Notes under the pieces: model-generated
What the model was told of the DNA's origin: nothing
The model's database searches: none
Seen by the model: only the letters and a program-made list of their open reading frames with translations
Assembly: GCA_002708465.1 (NCBI GenBank)
Contig: PAOC01000136.1
Location: 1 to 9,769, forward strand
Reading direction: 5' to 3'
Length of the DNA stretch: 9,769 bases
DNA from: Planctomycetota bacterium
GTDB lineage: Bacteria; Planctomycetota; UBA8108
Shown here: positions 1 through 6,041 of the stretch, in pieces
How positions within the stretch are numbered: position 1 is the stretch's first letter
Layout: every line of letters begins with the position of its first letter
Made by a program: the position numbers and the translations under genes

Positions 1-210
1 GATGGCCATCAGGACGGTAGCGATCGCCAATCCTCCAAAGCCGCCGCTCTTCAGGCCGATGTTCAAGCCTCCGTAATCACCCGAGATGACCGCTCCAGCC
101 CCGATCGCCCAGAGCAGCACCCAGCCGGCGCTTTTTTTCAGCGAGCGCTTTTCGAGGTAGTCGCCATCGACGTTCTCGTAGCTTGCGAGGCCGGTTTTTT
201 TCTCGGACAT
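1..210 (-). CDS. Amino-acid/ethanolamine permease, N-terminal fragment
   Basis: An open frame of 70 codons reads leftward from an ATG at 210-208 and runs off the window edge. The product begins MSEKKTGLASYENVDGDY, a charged cytoplasmic N-terminus. It continues with a first membrane segment containing WVLLWAIGAGAVISGDYGG and then GGFGGLAIATVLMAI, the start of a second. The 'IGxGxVISGDYxGxN...GGFGG' pattern matches the first helices of APC-superfamily permeases, especially the ethanolamine permease group as I remember it. Such proteins are inner-membrane importers of about 450-500 residues, so roughly 85% of the gene lies outside the window. It is divergent from the gene at 423, with about 210 bases between the two starts. 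The exact substrate cannot be decided from this piece. Confidence 0.8.
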   Translation of the reverse strand, partial: MSEKKTGLASYENVDGDYLEKRSLKKSAGWVLLWAIGAGAVISGDYGGLNIGLKSGGFGGLAIATVLMAI

Positions 211-422
211 TCACTCTCCGGTGGTGTTTCAGTAGAGTTGCGTGACCTTGCGCGGCCCATGATCATACGAAACTGTCCGGGTATCGCAAGAGCGCCCCTG
301 GTCTCAGGGTTACGGGCCCCATGGTTTTTTTCCCATCAGGCCCCCGGGCTGGTAAGATGCGGGCCGAGAATAGTTGTGTTTTAATACGGGAAATGAAACG
401 GCTTTATTGAAAGGAGCTACTC
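211..422. promoter_or_regulatory. Divergent intergenic region between permease and redox protein
   Basis: This gap separates two divergent starts, so it should hold promoters for both. A small hairpin with stem CCCTG/CAGGG and a GTCT loop lies at 296-309, and a run of seven T follows at 325-331. The stretch 370-411 is clearly more AT-rich than its surroundings and includes TTTAATAC near 390, a possible -10 region for the rightward gene, but I see no convincing -35 partner. A clear Shine-Dalgarno AGGAG at 412-416 sits six bases before the ATG at 423. No RNA gene is recognisable. Confidence 0.45.
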
Positions 423-973
423 ATGAAGTTCAGCGCGATGCTCCTGGCCGCTCTCCTGGTGACGCCCGCTTTCGCGGACGAGTCCGGGAAGGTCGAGTCA
501 GGCTGTAAGGCGGGAGAGGGAACTGCCAAGTTCAGCGTTCTTCCCGTCACCGGCAAGTTCGTAAAACGGAAAAACGGTCTCTGCTATATATGAGCTGGCG
601 GCAGAAGCGCCTCCGTCGCGATCTTTTCACGCGACGTGGGCAAAGACCTGGCCAGTCTGGTCAGGGGAATCGATAAGGTTGCCGCCAATTCCCGGGGTTC
701 GATCGCCTACCTTGTCTCGCTCGATGATGACAAGGCGGCTGCGCGCAAGAAGCTTACGGCTTTTGCCGCGGACAATAAGCTCAAGGCCGTCGACATGACC
801 ATCAACCGTGGGGCGCGAAAGCTCCCAGGGGTTGGAAGATCAACGAGAAGGCCAAGCACACCGTCGTTATCTATAAGAACAAGACGGTGGTCAAGACCTT
901 CGGTCTGAACAAGATCGACAAGAAGAGCGTCGCGGAAGTCACCGCGGCCGCCGCCAAGATCCTCGGTAGCTGA
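423..973 (+). CDS. Candidate selenoprotein: exported thioredoxin-like protein with CxxU motif; apparent frameshift
   Basis: Translation from the ATG at 423 gives a signal peptide (MKFSAMLLAALLVTPAFA, cleavage near residue 18) and then a domain reading ...NGLCYI, TGA (591-593, codon 57), AGGRSASVAIFSRDVGKDL. From memory, planctomycete secreted thioredoxin-like proteins read 'LCY-x-C-x-x-G-x-x-P-x-V-x-I-F-x-R' here, so the TGA falls on the second Cys of CxxC. Reading through as selenocysteine gives C54-Y-I-U57. Homology-like sequence continues well past the TGA (KLTAFAADNKLKAVDMTINRG). It then switches to the -1 frame between about 810 and 827 and ends ...WKINEKAKHTVVIYKNKTV...AAAAKILGS at TGA 971-973. 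One extra base, for example a fifth G at 810-813, would restore one frame of about 183 codons. The start is supported by AGGAG six bases upstream. A reading of only 636-908 would miss the signal peptide, the active site and the true C-terminus. The alternative is a pseudogene with two lesions. Confidence 0.6.
591..636 (+). promoter_or_regulatory. Putative bacterial SECIS element after in-frame TGA
   Basis: Downstream of TGA 591-593 a perfect 7-bp stem forms between CGTCGCG (614-620) and CGCGACG (630-636), with loop ATCTTTTCA. If the closing G620-C630 pair opens, six pairs remain and the 11-base loop starts with G, 26 bases after the TGA. As I recall it, the bacterial SECIS rule asks for a G in the first two loop bases, a loop of 3-14 bases and 16-37 bases from UGA to loop. 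This hairpin satisfies those limits. A second short stem, GGCG 597-600 with CGCC 608-611, lies before it. Such an element would recruit SelB to decode UGA as selenocysteine. GC-rich coding sequence forms stems easily, so this is supportive rather than decisive. Confidence 0.5.
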
Positions 974-990
974 GGTCTTTCGGCTTTTCC

Positions 991-1033
991 ACAGGAGACG
1001 ATCTCTCGCAAGGAGGCCGTCTCCTGTGTTTTT
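991..1033 (+). terminator. Rho-independent terminator
   Basis: A perfect 10-bp stem pairs ACAGGAGACG (991-1000) with CGTCTCCTGT (1018-1027). The loop is 17 bases and the stem is followed by GTTTTT (1028-1033). It starts 18 bases after the stop of the redox protein and ends transcription of that gene. It also means the next gene needs its own promoter or readthrough. A GTG at 1026 in the next frame lies inside the hairpin and is not a credible start. Confidence 0.85.
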
Positions 1034-1097
1034 GGTTCCCAGGGTTTGTTGCCTCCCTGGTGCCGGTTCCCTGGAATCCCGGCTGGAGAACGTAGCT

Positions 1098-2861
1098 ATG
1101 AAGACGGTTCTGCTCGCCGTGGCGCTGGGCCTCTGCGCTTGCTCGCTTCACGCCCAGGCGAATGTCGAGATCACCTTTCGCGTCAACATGAACGTGCAGA
1201 TCGGCCTCGGCCGGTTCAACCCCGGTATCGACTTTCCGGTTGTCCGCGGCACGCTCAACGGGTGGGGCTGCACCGACCCGATGCTCGAGTCCGACGACGA
1301 GGACGGCGTCTATGAACTCCAGGTGCGGGTCGCCAATCATGTGATCGGGGTCGGTGAGTACAAGTTCAACATCAACTGCGGGCAGGGAGGGGTCGGACGC
1401 TGGGAGGACGCGATCTCGAATCGGCGCTATACCGTCACCGGCGCCGAGCCGGATGAGAATGACGATGGATTCGGCGAGCTCGTTCTCGAGACTGTCTTCT
1501 TCGACGACGCGGTGGCTGGAGCCGACGCGGAGCTGTTTTTCCAGGTCGACATGAATGTGCAGATCGCTTCGGGGCGCTTTGACCCCGTCAGAGACCAGGT
1601 CGTCGTTCGCGGGGCCCTCAACGGCTGGGGCTGTAGCGAGGCGCTCGCTGACGGTGACGCCGACGGCATCTACGAGATCTATATCCGGGTTTCGGGCCAC
1701 CAGGTCGGTACCGGGCAGTACAAGTTCAACATCAATTGCGCCGATTCCGGGTGGGAGGACAGCATCTCGAATCGCCGCTACAGGTTCACCGGCAACGAGC
1801 CGGATTCCAACCGCGACGGCTACGTCGAGGTCGAGCTTCCGCTCGTCTACTTCGACGACATCGAGTCCGGGCCCGACATCGAGATCCTCTTTCGCGTCGA
1901 TATGACGCGGCCCATCGATGAGAAAATCTTCATTCCCGAGAGCATGACCGTTCACGTTGGAGGGGGCTTCAACGGTTGGAGCTGCAGCGCCGAGCTCGAG
2001 GAGTTCGATGAGAGCGTCTATGAGCTGGCGGTGCGGATCCCGTCCCACCCGGTTGGCGTGAGTGAATACAAGTTCAACATCTCCTGCGAAGAATTCAGCT
2101 GGGAGCCGGAGCTTTCCAATCGGACCTATGTGGTCACGAACGACCTTCCCGATGAGGATGGAGATGGGTTTCTCGAACTGACTCCCGGGGTAGCGTTCTA
2201 CAACGCGCTCGAGAATCCCTTTATTGATGCCGAGTTGGTCTTCGAGGTGGATATGAGCGTGTACGAGCGGGAGGGTCTCTTCGACCCGGCGAATGATACG
2301 GTCGTGGTCCGCGGTGAGTTCAACGGCTGGGACTGCACCGAGGGGATGACCCCGGCCGGTGACGGAATTCACCGGGTGAGCGTCGAGTTGCCGGGAATGA
2401 CCGTCGGCCGCGGCGAGTACAAGTTCAATATCGGCTGCCTCGATGTCGGCTGGGAGGACTCGATCCCCAATCGCCGGTACTTAGTCATCGGAGACGAGAT
2501 CGACAGCGATGGGGACGGCTTCGTCGAGGTCCAGGTCGGTCCGTTCTACTTCGATGAGCGGCGGCCGCCGCCGGGCATCGGCCCGTTCGTGCGCGGAGAT
2601 TGCGGCCAGGCGGGCAATATGGACATCTCGAGCGGGATCTTCCTGCTCGGCTTTCTCTTCACCGGTGGAAACGACCCGGGCTGCCTGGCGGCATGCGATG
2701 CGGACGGCGATGGTCGGCTTGACATCACCACGGCGGTCTTCATCTTCAACTTCCTCTTTCTCGGCGGCGCTCCGCCGTCAGCTCCTTTTCCCGGTTGCGG
2801 CTTCTCGGAATCGGGGGAGGATCTCGAGCTCGGCTGCGCCGACAACCCGGGCTGCGGCTGA
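1098..2861 (+). CDS. Secreted protein with four tandem CBM20/48-like beta domains and a dockerin-like calcium-binding tail
   Basis: The product has 587 residues. The ATG at 1098 is chosen because GGAG lies at 1085-1088 and a signal peptide follows (MKTVLLAVALGLCACSLHA|QA). LCAC at residues 12-15 could instead be an imperfect lipobox. Four homologous domains follow, at about residues 22-141, 142-258, 259-375 and 376-492. Each has 'FxVxM', 'VVVRGxxNGWxC', 'EYKFNIxC', 'W(E)(D)xxxNRxY' and an acidic 'DxDGDGxxE' stretch. The NGW and YKFNI signatures resemble starch-binding-like domains (CBM20/CBM48 fold), so a glycan-binding or structural role is inferred. Two conserved Cys per domain probably form a disulfide. 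From about F497 come two EF-hand/dockerin-like loops (RGDCGQAGNMDISSGIFLLG and DADGDGRLDITTAVFIFNF), each followed by an LF-rich segment with GG. This tail is typical of planctomycete exported proteins. No enzymatic domain is visible. The gene is flanked by terminators and so appears monocistronic. Confidence 0.85.
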   Translation: MKTVLLAVALGLCACSLHAQANVEITFRVNMNVQIGLGRFNPGIDFPVVRGTLNGWGCTDPMLESDDEDGVYELQVRVANHVIGVGEYKFNINCGQGGVGRWEDAISNRRYTVTGAEPDENDDGFGELVLETVFFDDAVAGADAELFFQVDMNVQIASGRFDPVRDQVVVRGALNGWGCSEALADGDADGIYEIYIRVSGHQVGTGQYKFNINCADSGWEDSISNRRYRFTGNEPDSNRDGYVEVELPLVYFDDIESGPDIEILFRVDMTRPIDEKIFIPESMTVHVGGGFNGWSCSAELEEFDESVYELAVRIPSHPVGVSEYKFNISCEEFSWEPELSNRTYVVTNDLPDEDGDGFLELTPGVAFYNALENPFIDAELVFEVDMSVYEREGLFDPANDTVVVRGEFNGWDCTEGMTPAGDGIHRVSVELPGMTVGRGEYKFNIGCLDVGWEDSIPNRRYLVIGDEIDSDGDGFVEVQVGPFYFDERRPPPGIGPFVRGDCGQAGNMDISSGIFLLGFLFTGGNDPGCLAACDADGDGRLDITTAVFIFNFLFLGGAPPSAPFPGCGFSESGEDLELGCADNPGCG

Positions 2862-2863
2862 GC

Positions 2864-2914
2864 CCGGGCTCCGAAAGCCTGTTTTACCCCGCCGCCGGAG
2901 AAAGCCCGGTTTTT
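2864..2914 (+). terminator. Probable terminator of the secreted repeat protein
   Basis: Just after the stop at 2859-2861, CCGGGCT (2864-2870) can pair with AGCCCGG (2903-2909), followed directly by TTTTT (2910-2914). The loop is long at 32 bases. A shorter alternative pairs GGCT 2867-2870 with AGCC 2876-2879 just before GTTTTA. Either arrangement places a stem ahead of a T-run downstream of the gene. Confidence 0.55.
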
Positions 2915-3080
2915 CGTAGGTTTTCGCCTGCCGAGTCTGGAAACGAGCCGTTATCAGAAGTCCGGCGTCCCTGGGATCGCGTCGAACTGCAGAAGAGGGG
3001 CGTGGCGACCGATGAAGATAATCGGGGCGTCTCCATTTCCTTTGACGCCGGTTTCAACCTTCGTATCTAATCATCGCGCC
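2915..3080. other. Intergenic region before the dehydrogenase; no gene seen
   Basis: I see no tRNA, repeat or convincing promoter here. An ATG at 3012 is in frame with the dehydrogenase and would add 23 residues (MKIIGASPFPLTPVS...). That extension does not look like the family's N-terminus, and the only purine-rich stretch (GAGGGG near 2995) is about 11 bases away. The region probably contains the promoter for the two following genes. Confidence 0.3.
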
Positions 3081-3812
3081 ATGTCGAAGCTGCTTGATGG
3101 GAAAACAGCGATTGTTACCGGGGCAAGCCAGGGGCTTGGTCTCGCGATCTCCACGGCTCTCTGTGCCGATGGGGCCAGTGTCCTGCTGGTCGCGCGCGAA
3201 GAGGAGAAGCTGGCCGCTGCTGCCGCCGGGCTCCAGGACTCGGGGGGGCAGGCCACGGCCATGGTCGCTGACGTAACCGTCGAGGGAGCGGCCGATGACA
3301 TTGTCGCCGGCGCTCTCAGTGAGTTCGGCCGTCTCGATATCCTGGTGAACAACGCCGGTGTCTTCGTGTGGAAGAAGCTCTTCGAGCTTGACTACGCGGA
3401 CTGGAGCCGAACCATCGACACCAACCTGGGAGCGCCCTTCCACATGACGAGGATCGCGGGAAAGACGATGGCGGACCAGGGCGCCGGAGGCTCGATTGTC
3501 AATATCGCCTCGATCCACGGGCAGGTCGGCGATCCGAACGTCGTTGCCCACTGCGCGTCCAAGTTCGGCCTGGTGGGGCTCACCAAGGCCAGCGCCGATG
3601 CCCTGCGCGAGCACGAGATCAGGGTTAACGCCATCGCCCCCGGATCCATCGATTCGAATTCACTGGATCGCTGGGGCGCCGGGCCGAACCAGAAGGTGAC
3701 CCAGGCGGACATCGCCTCGCTCGCCGTCTACCTGGTCTCCGACTATTCGAAATCGGTCACGGGTTCCGTGATCGAGATGTACGGCAGCACCCACAGTGTT
3801 ATCAAGATCTGA
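3081..3812 (+). CDS. Short-chain dehydrogenase/reductase (SDR) with catalytic Tyr replaced by His
   Basis: The product has 243 residues and a Rossmann fold of the classical SDR type. Visible motifs are TGASQGLG (13-20, cofactor glycine motif), NNAG (90-93), N115, IVNIASIHG with catalytic Ser144, and the APG motif after the active site. Where classical SDRs have YxxxK the sequence is H157-C-A-S-K161, encoded CAC at 3549-3551, so the catalytic tyrosine is missing while the lysine is kept. The segment after APG (IDSNSLDRWGAGPNQKVTQADIASLAVYL) is shorter than the usual substrate-binding loop, and the C-terminal 'DGG' is YGS. Standard NAD(P)-dependent oxidoreductase chemistry may therefore be lost or altered. 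I placed the start at 3081 because SDRs normally begin a few residues before 'GKTAIVTG', although there is no clear Shine-Dalgarno there. The pentapeptide-repeat gene starts 18 bases after the stop, so co-transcription is likely. Confidence 0.85.
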   Translation: MSKLLDGKTAIVTGASQGLGLAISTALCADGASVLLVAREEEKLAAAAAGLQDSGGQATAMVADVTVEGAADDIVAGALSEFGRLDILVNNAGVFVWKKLFELDYADWSRTIDTNLGAPFHMTRIAGKTMADQGAGGSIVNIASIHGQVGDPNVVAHCASKFGLVGLTKASADALREHEIRVNAIAPGSIDSNSLDRWGAGPNQKVTQADIASLAVYLVSDYSKSVTGSVIEMYGSTHSVIKI

Positions 3813-3830
3813 AATCGAGTGGACAGGATC

Positions 3831-4769
3831 ATGCCGAGCACTCTTGAAGATATCCTGAGCAAATTGGAGAAGGGGGAAAATGTCGCCGGCGAGGGCCTCC
3901 GGGGCCTCTGTTTCGAGAAGACCCGCGCGAAGGGCTCCAGTTTCGTGGGCTGCGATTTTTCAACGAGTCATTTTATGAAAGCGGCGTTGGTCTCCTGTCG
4001 TTTTGAGCGCTGCGTCTTCGATGGCTGTGATCTGCGTTACGCCGAGTTGCTGGATAGCGCCTTTACCGCGTCGCGTTTTCACGGGGCCCGGCTGTCCTTC
4101 TCCAGCCTGGATGGCGTCGATTTCGAGGGGGCCGACCTCGCGGAGGTGGAGCTGGAGGGCGCCTCCCTTGCCGGGGCGATCTTTCGGAACACGTGTATCC
4201 GGGGCTCGGTCCTGCGAGACCTGGATTTCAGCGGGTCCGGAGAGCTCGACTCCGTTGATTTCTCCGAGGGAGATCTTGACGCGGTTCTCTTTACCGATGT
4301 CAGCGCCAGGGGGCTCAGTTTCCGGGATGGCAGCCTCCGGCTGGTATCTTTTCTCGGCGCTCGACTCGAGGACTGCGATTTCCAGGGCTGCCGCTTGGCG
4401 AGGTTCAATTTCGATGGAACGAAGGGGAGTGAGGTGGTTTTTCGCCAGGCGCGTATCAGTGAATCGACCTTCAGATTCAGTGAGCTCGACAACGCTGATT
4501 TCAGCGGCGCTCGCTTCGCTGGCGCGGATCTGCGCGATGCGCGCCTTGTATCGGCTAACCTGGGGAACTGCCGCTTTGACCCCGGCTGCCTGTTCGCGCA
4601 CGCGGTATTGGACGGAAGCGACCTCTCGGGGGCGGTCCTGGATGGAGTCGAGCTTCGGGGGGCATCCCTGAGGGGAGCCAATCTCAGCGGGGCGAGCCTG
4701 CTTGGGGCGGGGCTCGATGGGTGTGACCTTGAAGGCGCCGATCTCGAAGGCGTCCGGCTGCGGGACTGA
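3831..4769 (+). CDS. Pentapeptide-repeat protein
   Basis: The product has 312 residues. A helical cap of about 35 residues (MPSTLEDILSKLEKGENVAG) precedes a nearly continuous run of A(D/N)Lxx-type pentapeptides up to the C-terminus. Examples are FEGADLAEVELEGASLAGA, DNADFSGARFAGADLRDA and LRGASLRGANLSGASLLGA. Such repeats fold as a right-handed quadrilateral beta-helix. About 275 repeat residues would make some 13-14 coils. Families with this fold range from DNA-gyrase-protecting proteins to effectors and scaffolds, and nothing here identifies the function. No signal peptide or membrane segment is present, so it is probably cytoplasmic. A GTG at 3819 is also in frame, but the ATG at 3831 is preferred. 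It follows the SDR by 18 bases and ends 10 bases before the convergent LD-carboxypeptidase gene. Confidence 0.9.
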   Translation: MPSTLEDILSKLEKGENVAGEGLRGLCFEKTRAKGSSFVGCDFSTSHFMKAALVSCRFERCVFDGCDLRYAELLDSAFTASRFHGARLSFSSLDGVDFEGADLAEVELEGASLAGAIFRNTCIRGSVLRDLDFSGSGELDSVDFSEGDLDAVLFTDVSARGLSFRDGSLRLVSFLGARLEDCDFQGCRLARFNFDGTKGSEVVFRQARISESTFRFSELDNADFSGARFAGADLRDARLVSANLGNCRFDPGCLFAHAVLDGSDLSGAVLDGVELRGASLRGANLSGASLLGAGLDGCDLEGADLEGVRLRD

Positions 4770-4790
4770 GACCGGCGCCTCAGCGTTTTT
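4766..4790 (+). terminator. Possible terminator between convergent genes
   Basis: CTGAG (4766-4770) and CTCAG (4779-4783) form a 5-bp stem with an 8-base loop, followed by CGTTTTT (4784-4790). The stem overlaps the stop codons of both converging genes. The T-run is on the + strand, so it would serve the SDR and pentapeptide-repeat transcript. The stem is short, hence moderate confidence. Confidence 0.5.
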
Positions 4791-5925
4791 CGACAGGGGC
4801 CTCCAGCAGGCTTACCTTCTTGGCGGTGGCATCGAGACGAATACGCGCCCCGATCGGCAAGGTCACCTGGTCCCCCTGGTGGCCGGCCGCGTAGCCCGAG
4901 AGCACGGGCACCCCTAGCTTCGAGAAGTAGTGGTCAAAGACGTCGAGCAACCCGATACCGTTTCCCCTCAGCGGGAGGCAGTTGGTGAAGCTGCCGAGCA
5001 GGACCCCCTTGTATGCTCCGAGCTTTCCGCTCAGGCGCAACTGGTTGAGCATGCGGTCGATGCGGAATGGTTTCTCGCTGACGTCTTCGAGAAAGAGAAT
5101 GCATCCGTCGGATCGGGGTGCGTAGGGTGTCCCGATGGTGCAGGCCAGGACGCTGAGGTTGCCGCCGACGAGCACCCCCTCGGCCTTGCCCCCGGAGATG
5201 GTCTTGAGGTATTTTCTCCCGCGCGGTCCGGCTCCTCCCCAGTCATCGAAGAACTCGCTCTCGGGTGTGAAGACCGGCCAGAAATACTTCTCCGTGTAGG
5301 GAGTGAGCCCCTGCCCGATGGAGAATTCTTTCGCCATGGGCCCGTGGAATACGATCAGCCCGGTTTTTGAATGGATGCCGTTGAGGATCGCGGTGATGTC
5401 GCTGTAGCCGACCAGGATCTTCGGATTCTTACGGATCGCGTCATATTCAAGACGGTCGAGGATCCTCGGGCTGCCGTAGCCTCCGCGCAGGCAGAGGATC
5501 GCCTTGACCGAGGGGTCCGCGAAGAACGCGTTGAGTTCGGCGGCGCGCATCTTGTCTTCACCGGCGAGGTAGCCCCGGCTCTTCAGGTAACCTTCAGAAA
5601 GTTTGACCTTGTAGCCGCGCCTGACGATGTTCTCAACGGCTCTTATGGCGCTCGCCTGGTCCATCGCGCTCGCGGGCGCGACAATGCCGATCGTGTCACC
5701 TTTTTGCAGGGCCGGAGCTCTGATCGCGGCGAGGGGAAGCTTCTCGTCCTTCCCCTCGGCCAGTTGGGGAGCCGGGTCGCGAGGTCCGGGCAGCGGAAGC
5801 TCAGCGCCGGCCGGGTTGGTCACGGTTTGCCGACCCGCCTTCACCGGGGAGCCAAGGAAAAACAGCGCCATCGGCAGGACCAGCGCGATTGCGACCGCAC
5901 AGATTAACCATCTGGATTTATTCAT
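4780..5925 (-). CDS. Exported LD-carboxypeptidase, peptidase family S66 (LdcA-like)
   Basis: The product has 381 residues from the ATG at 5925-5923 (MNKSRWLICAVAIALVLPMA). A GTG at 5937 in the same frame, four bases after AGGA, would add four residues and is a real alternative. An N-terminal signal peptide or membrane anchor ends near SPVKA, and a Pro-rich linker of about 40 residues follows. The S66 domain starts at LQKGDTIGIVAPAS. Catalytic landmarks are RGGYG, VGYSD (Ser175), ILFLEDVSE (Glu280) and AAGHQGDQVTLPIG (His349). The spacings of 105 and 69 residues agree with the Ser-Glu-His triad I recall for Pseudomonas LdcA (115, 217, 285). The family cleaves the L,D-bond of murein tetrapeptides, releasing terminal D-Ala. 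Characterised LdcA is cytoplasmic, so export suggests action on peptides in the periplasm. The kinase lies 116 bases upstream on the same strand. Confidence 0.9.
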   Translation of the reverse strand: MNKSRWLICAVAIALVLPMALFFLGSPVKAGRQTVTNPAGAELPLPGPRDPAPQLAEGKDEKLPLAAIRAPALQKGDTIGIVAPASAMDQASAIRAVENIVRRGYKVKLSEGYLKSRGYLAGEDKMRAAELNAFFADPSVKAILCLRGGYGSPRILDRLEYDAIRKNPKILVGYSDITAILNGIHSKTGLIVFHGPMAKEFSIGQGLTPYTEKYFWPVFTPESEFFDDWGGAGPRGRKYLKTISGGKAEGVLVGGNLSVLACTIGTPYAPRSDGCILFLEDVSEKPFRIDRMLNQLRLSGKLGAYKGVLLGSFTNCLPLRGNGIGLLDVFDHYFSKLGVPVLSGYAAGHQGDQVTLPIGARIRLDATAKKVSLLEAPVEKR

Positions 5926-6041
5926 TGTTCTCTTCACTGCTTCCTGCGTCCGGGCGCAGGCTTCTCTTCGATCGCACAGGATACGCTATCGGGGGTTGCC
6001 GGGCAACTACGCAACGAATCCCGTCAGGTTGACCTGCCGGT
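5926..6041 (-). other. Gap between kinase stop and LD-carboxypeptidase start
   Basis: This is a 116-base spacer on the same strand as its neighbours. It holds a near-palindrome, CAGGT-TG-ACCTG at 6025-6036, 6 bases beyond the kinase stop. Its two-base centre is too tight for a normal hairpin loop and no T-run follows, so it is not a clear terminator. The two genes could share a transcript. AGGA at 5942-5945 is the only visible ribosome-binding-like sequence. Confidence 0.3.

Noticed and set aside
636..908. Stand-alone 90-aa ORF starting after the TGA
   Set aside because: It starts inside the thioredoxin-like domain and ends in out-of-frame sequence. It is better explained as the middle of the 423-973 gene.
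1026..1097. Upstream GTG start for the secreted repeat protein
   Set aside because: The GTG lies inside the terminator hairpin, and the added residues would precede a good signal peptide that has its own ATG and ribosome-binding site.
939..2372. A 477-codon open frame antisense to the secreted repeat protein
   Set aside because: It mirrors the repeats of the + strand gene, has low-complexity D/L/V-rich sequence with no recognisable motif, and runs across the terminator. The + strand frame has a signal peptide, a ribosome-binding site and clear domains.
1161..2574. The tandem repeats as a CRISPR or other DNA repeat array
   Set aside because: The repeats are diverged protein domains of about 350 bases, conserved at the amino-acid rather than the nucleotide level.
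3960..4681. Long open frames on both strands inside the pentapeptide-repeat gene
   Set aside because: These are shadow frames produced by the regular five-codon repeat and high GC. The pentapeptide frame is the one with a coherent fold.
6025..6036. Near-palindrome CAGGT-TG-ACCTG as an operator or terminator
   Set aside because: It is a single copy with a two-base centre and no T-run, so it could easily be chance.
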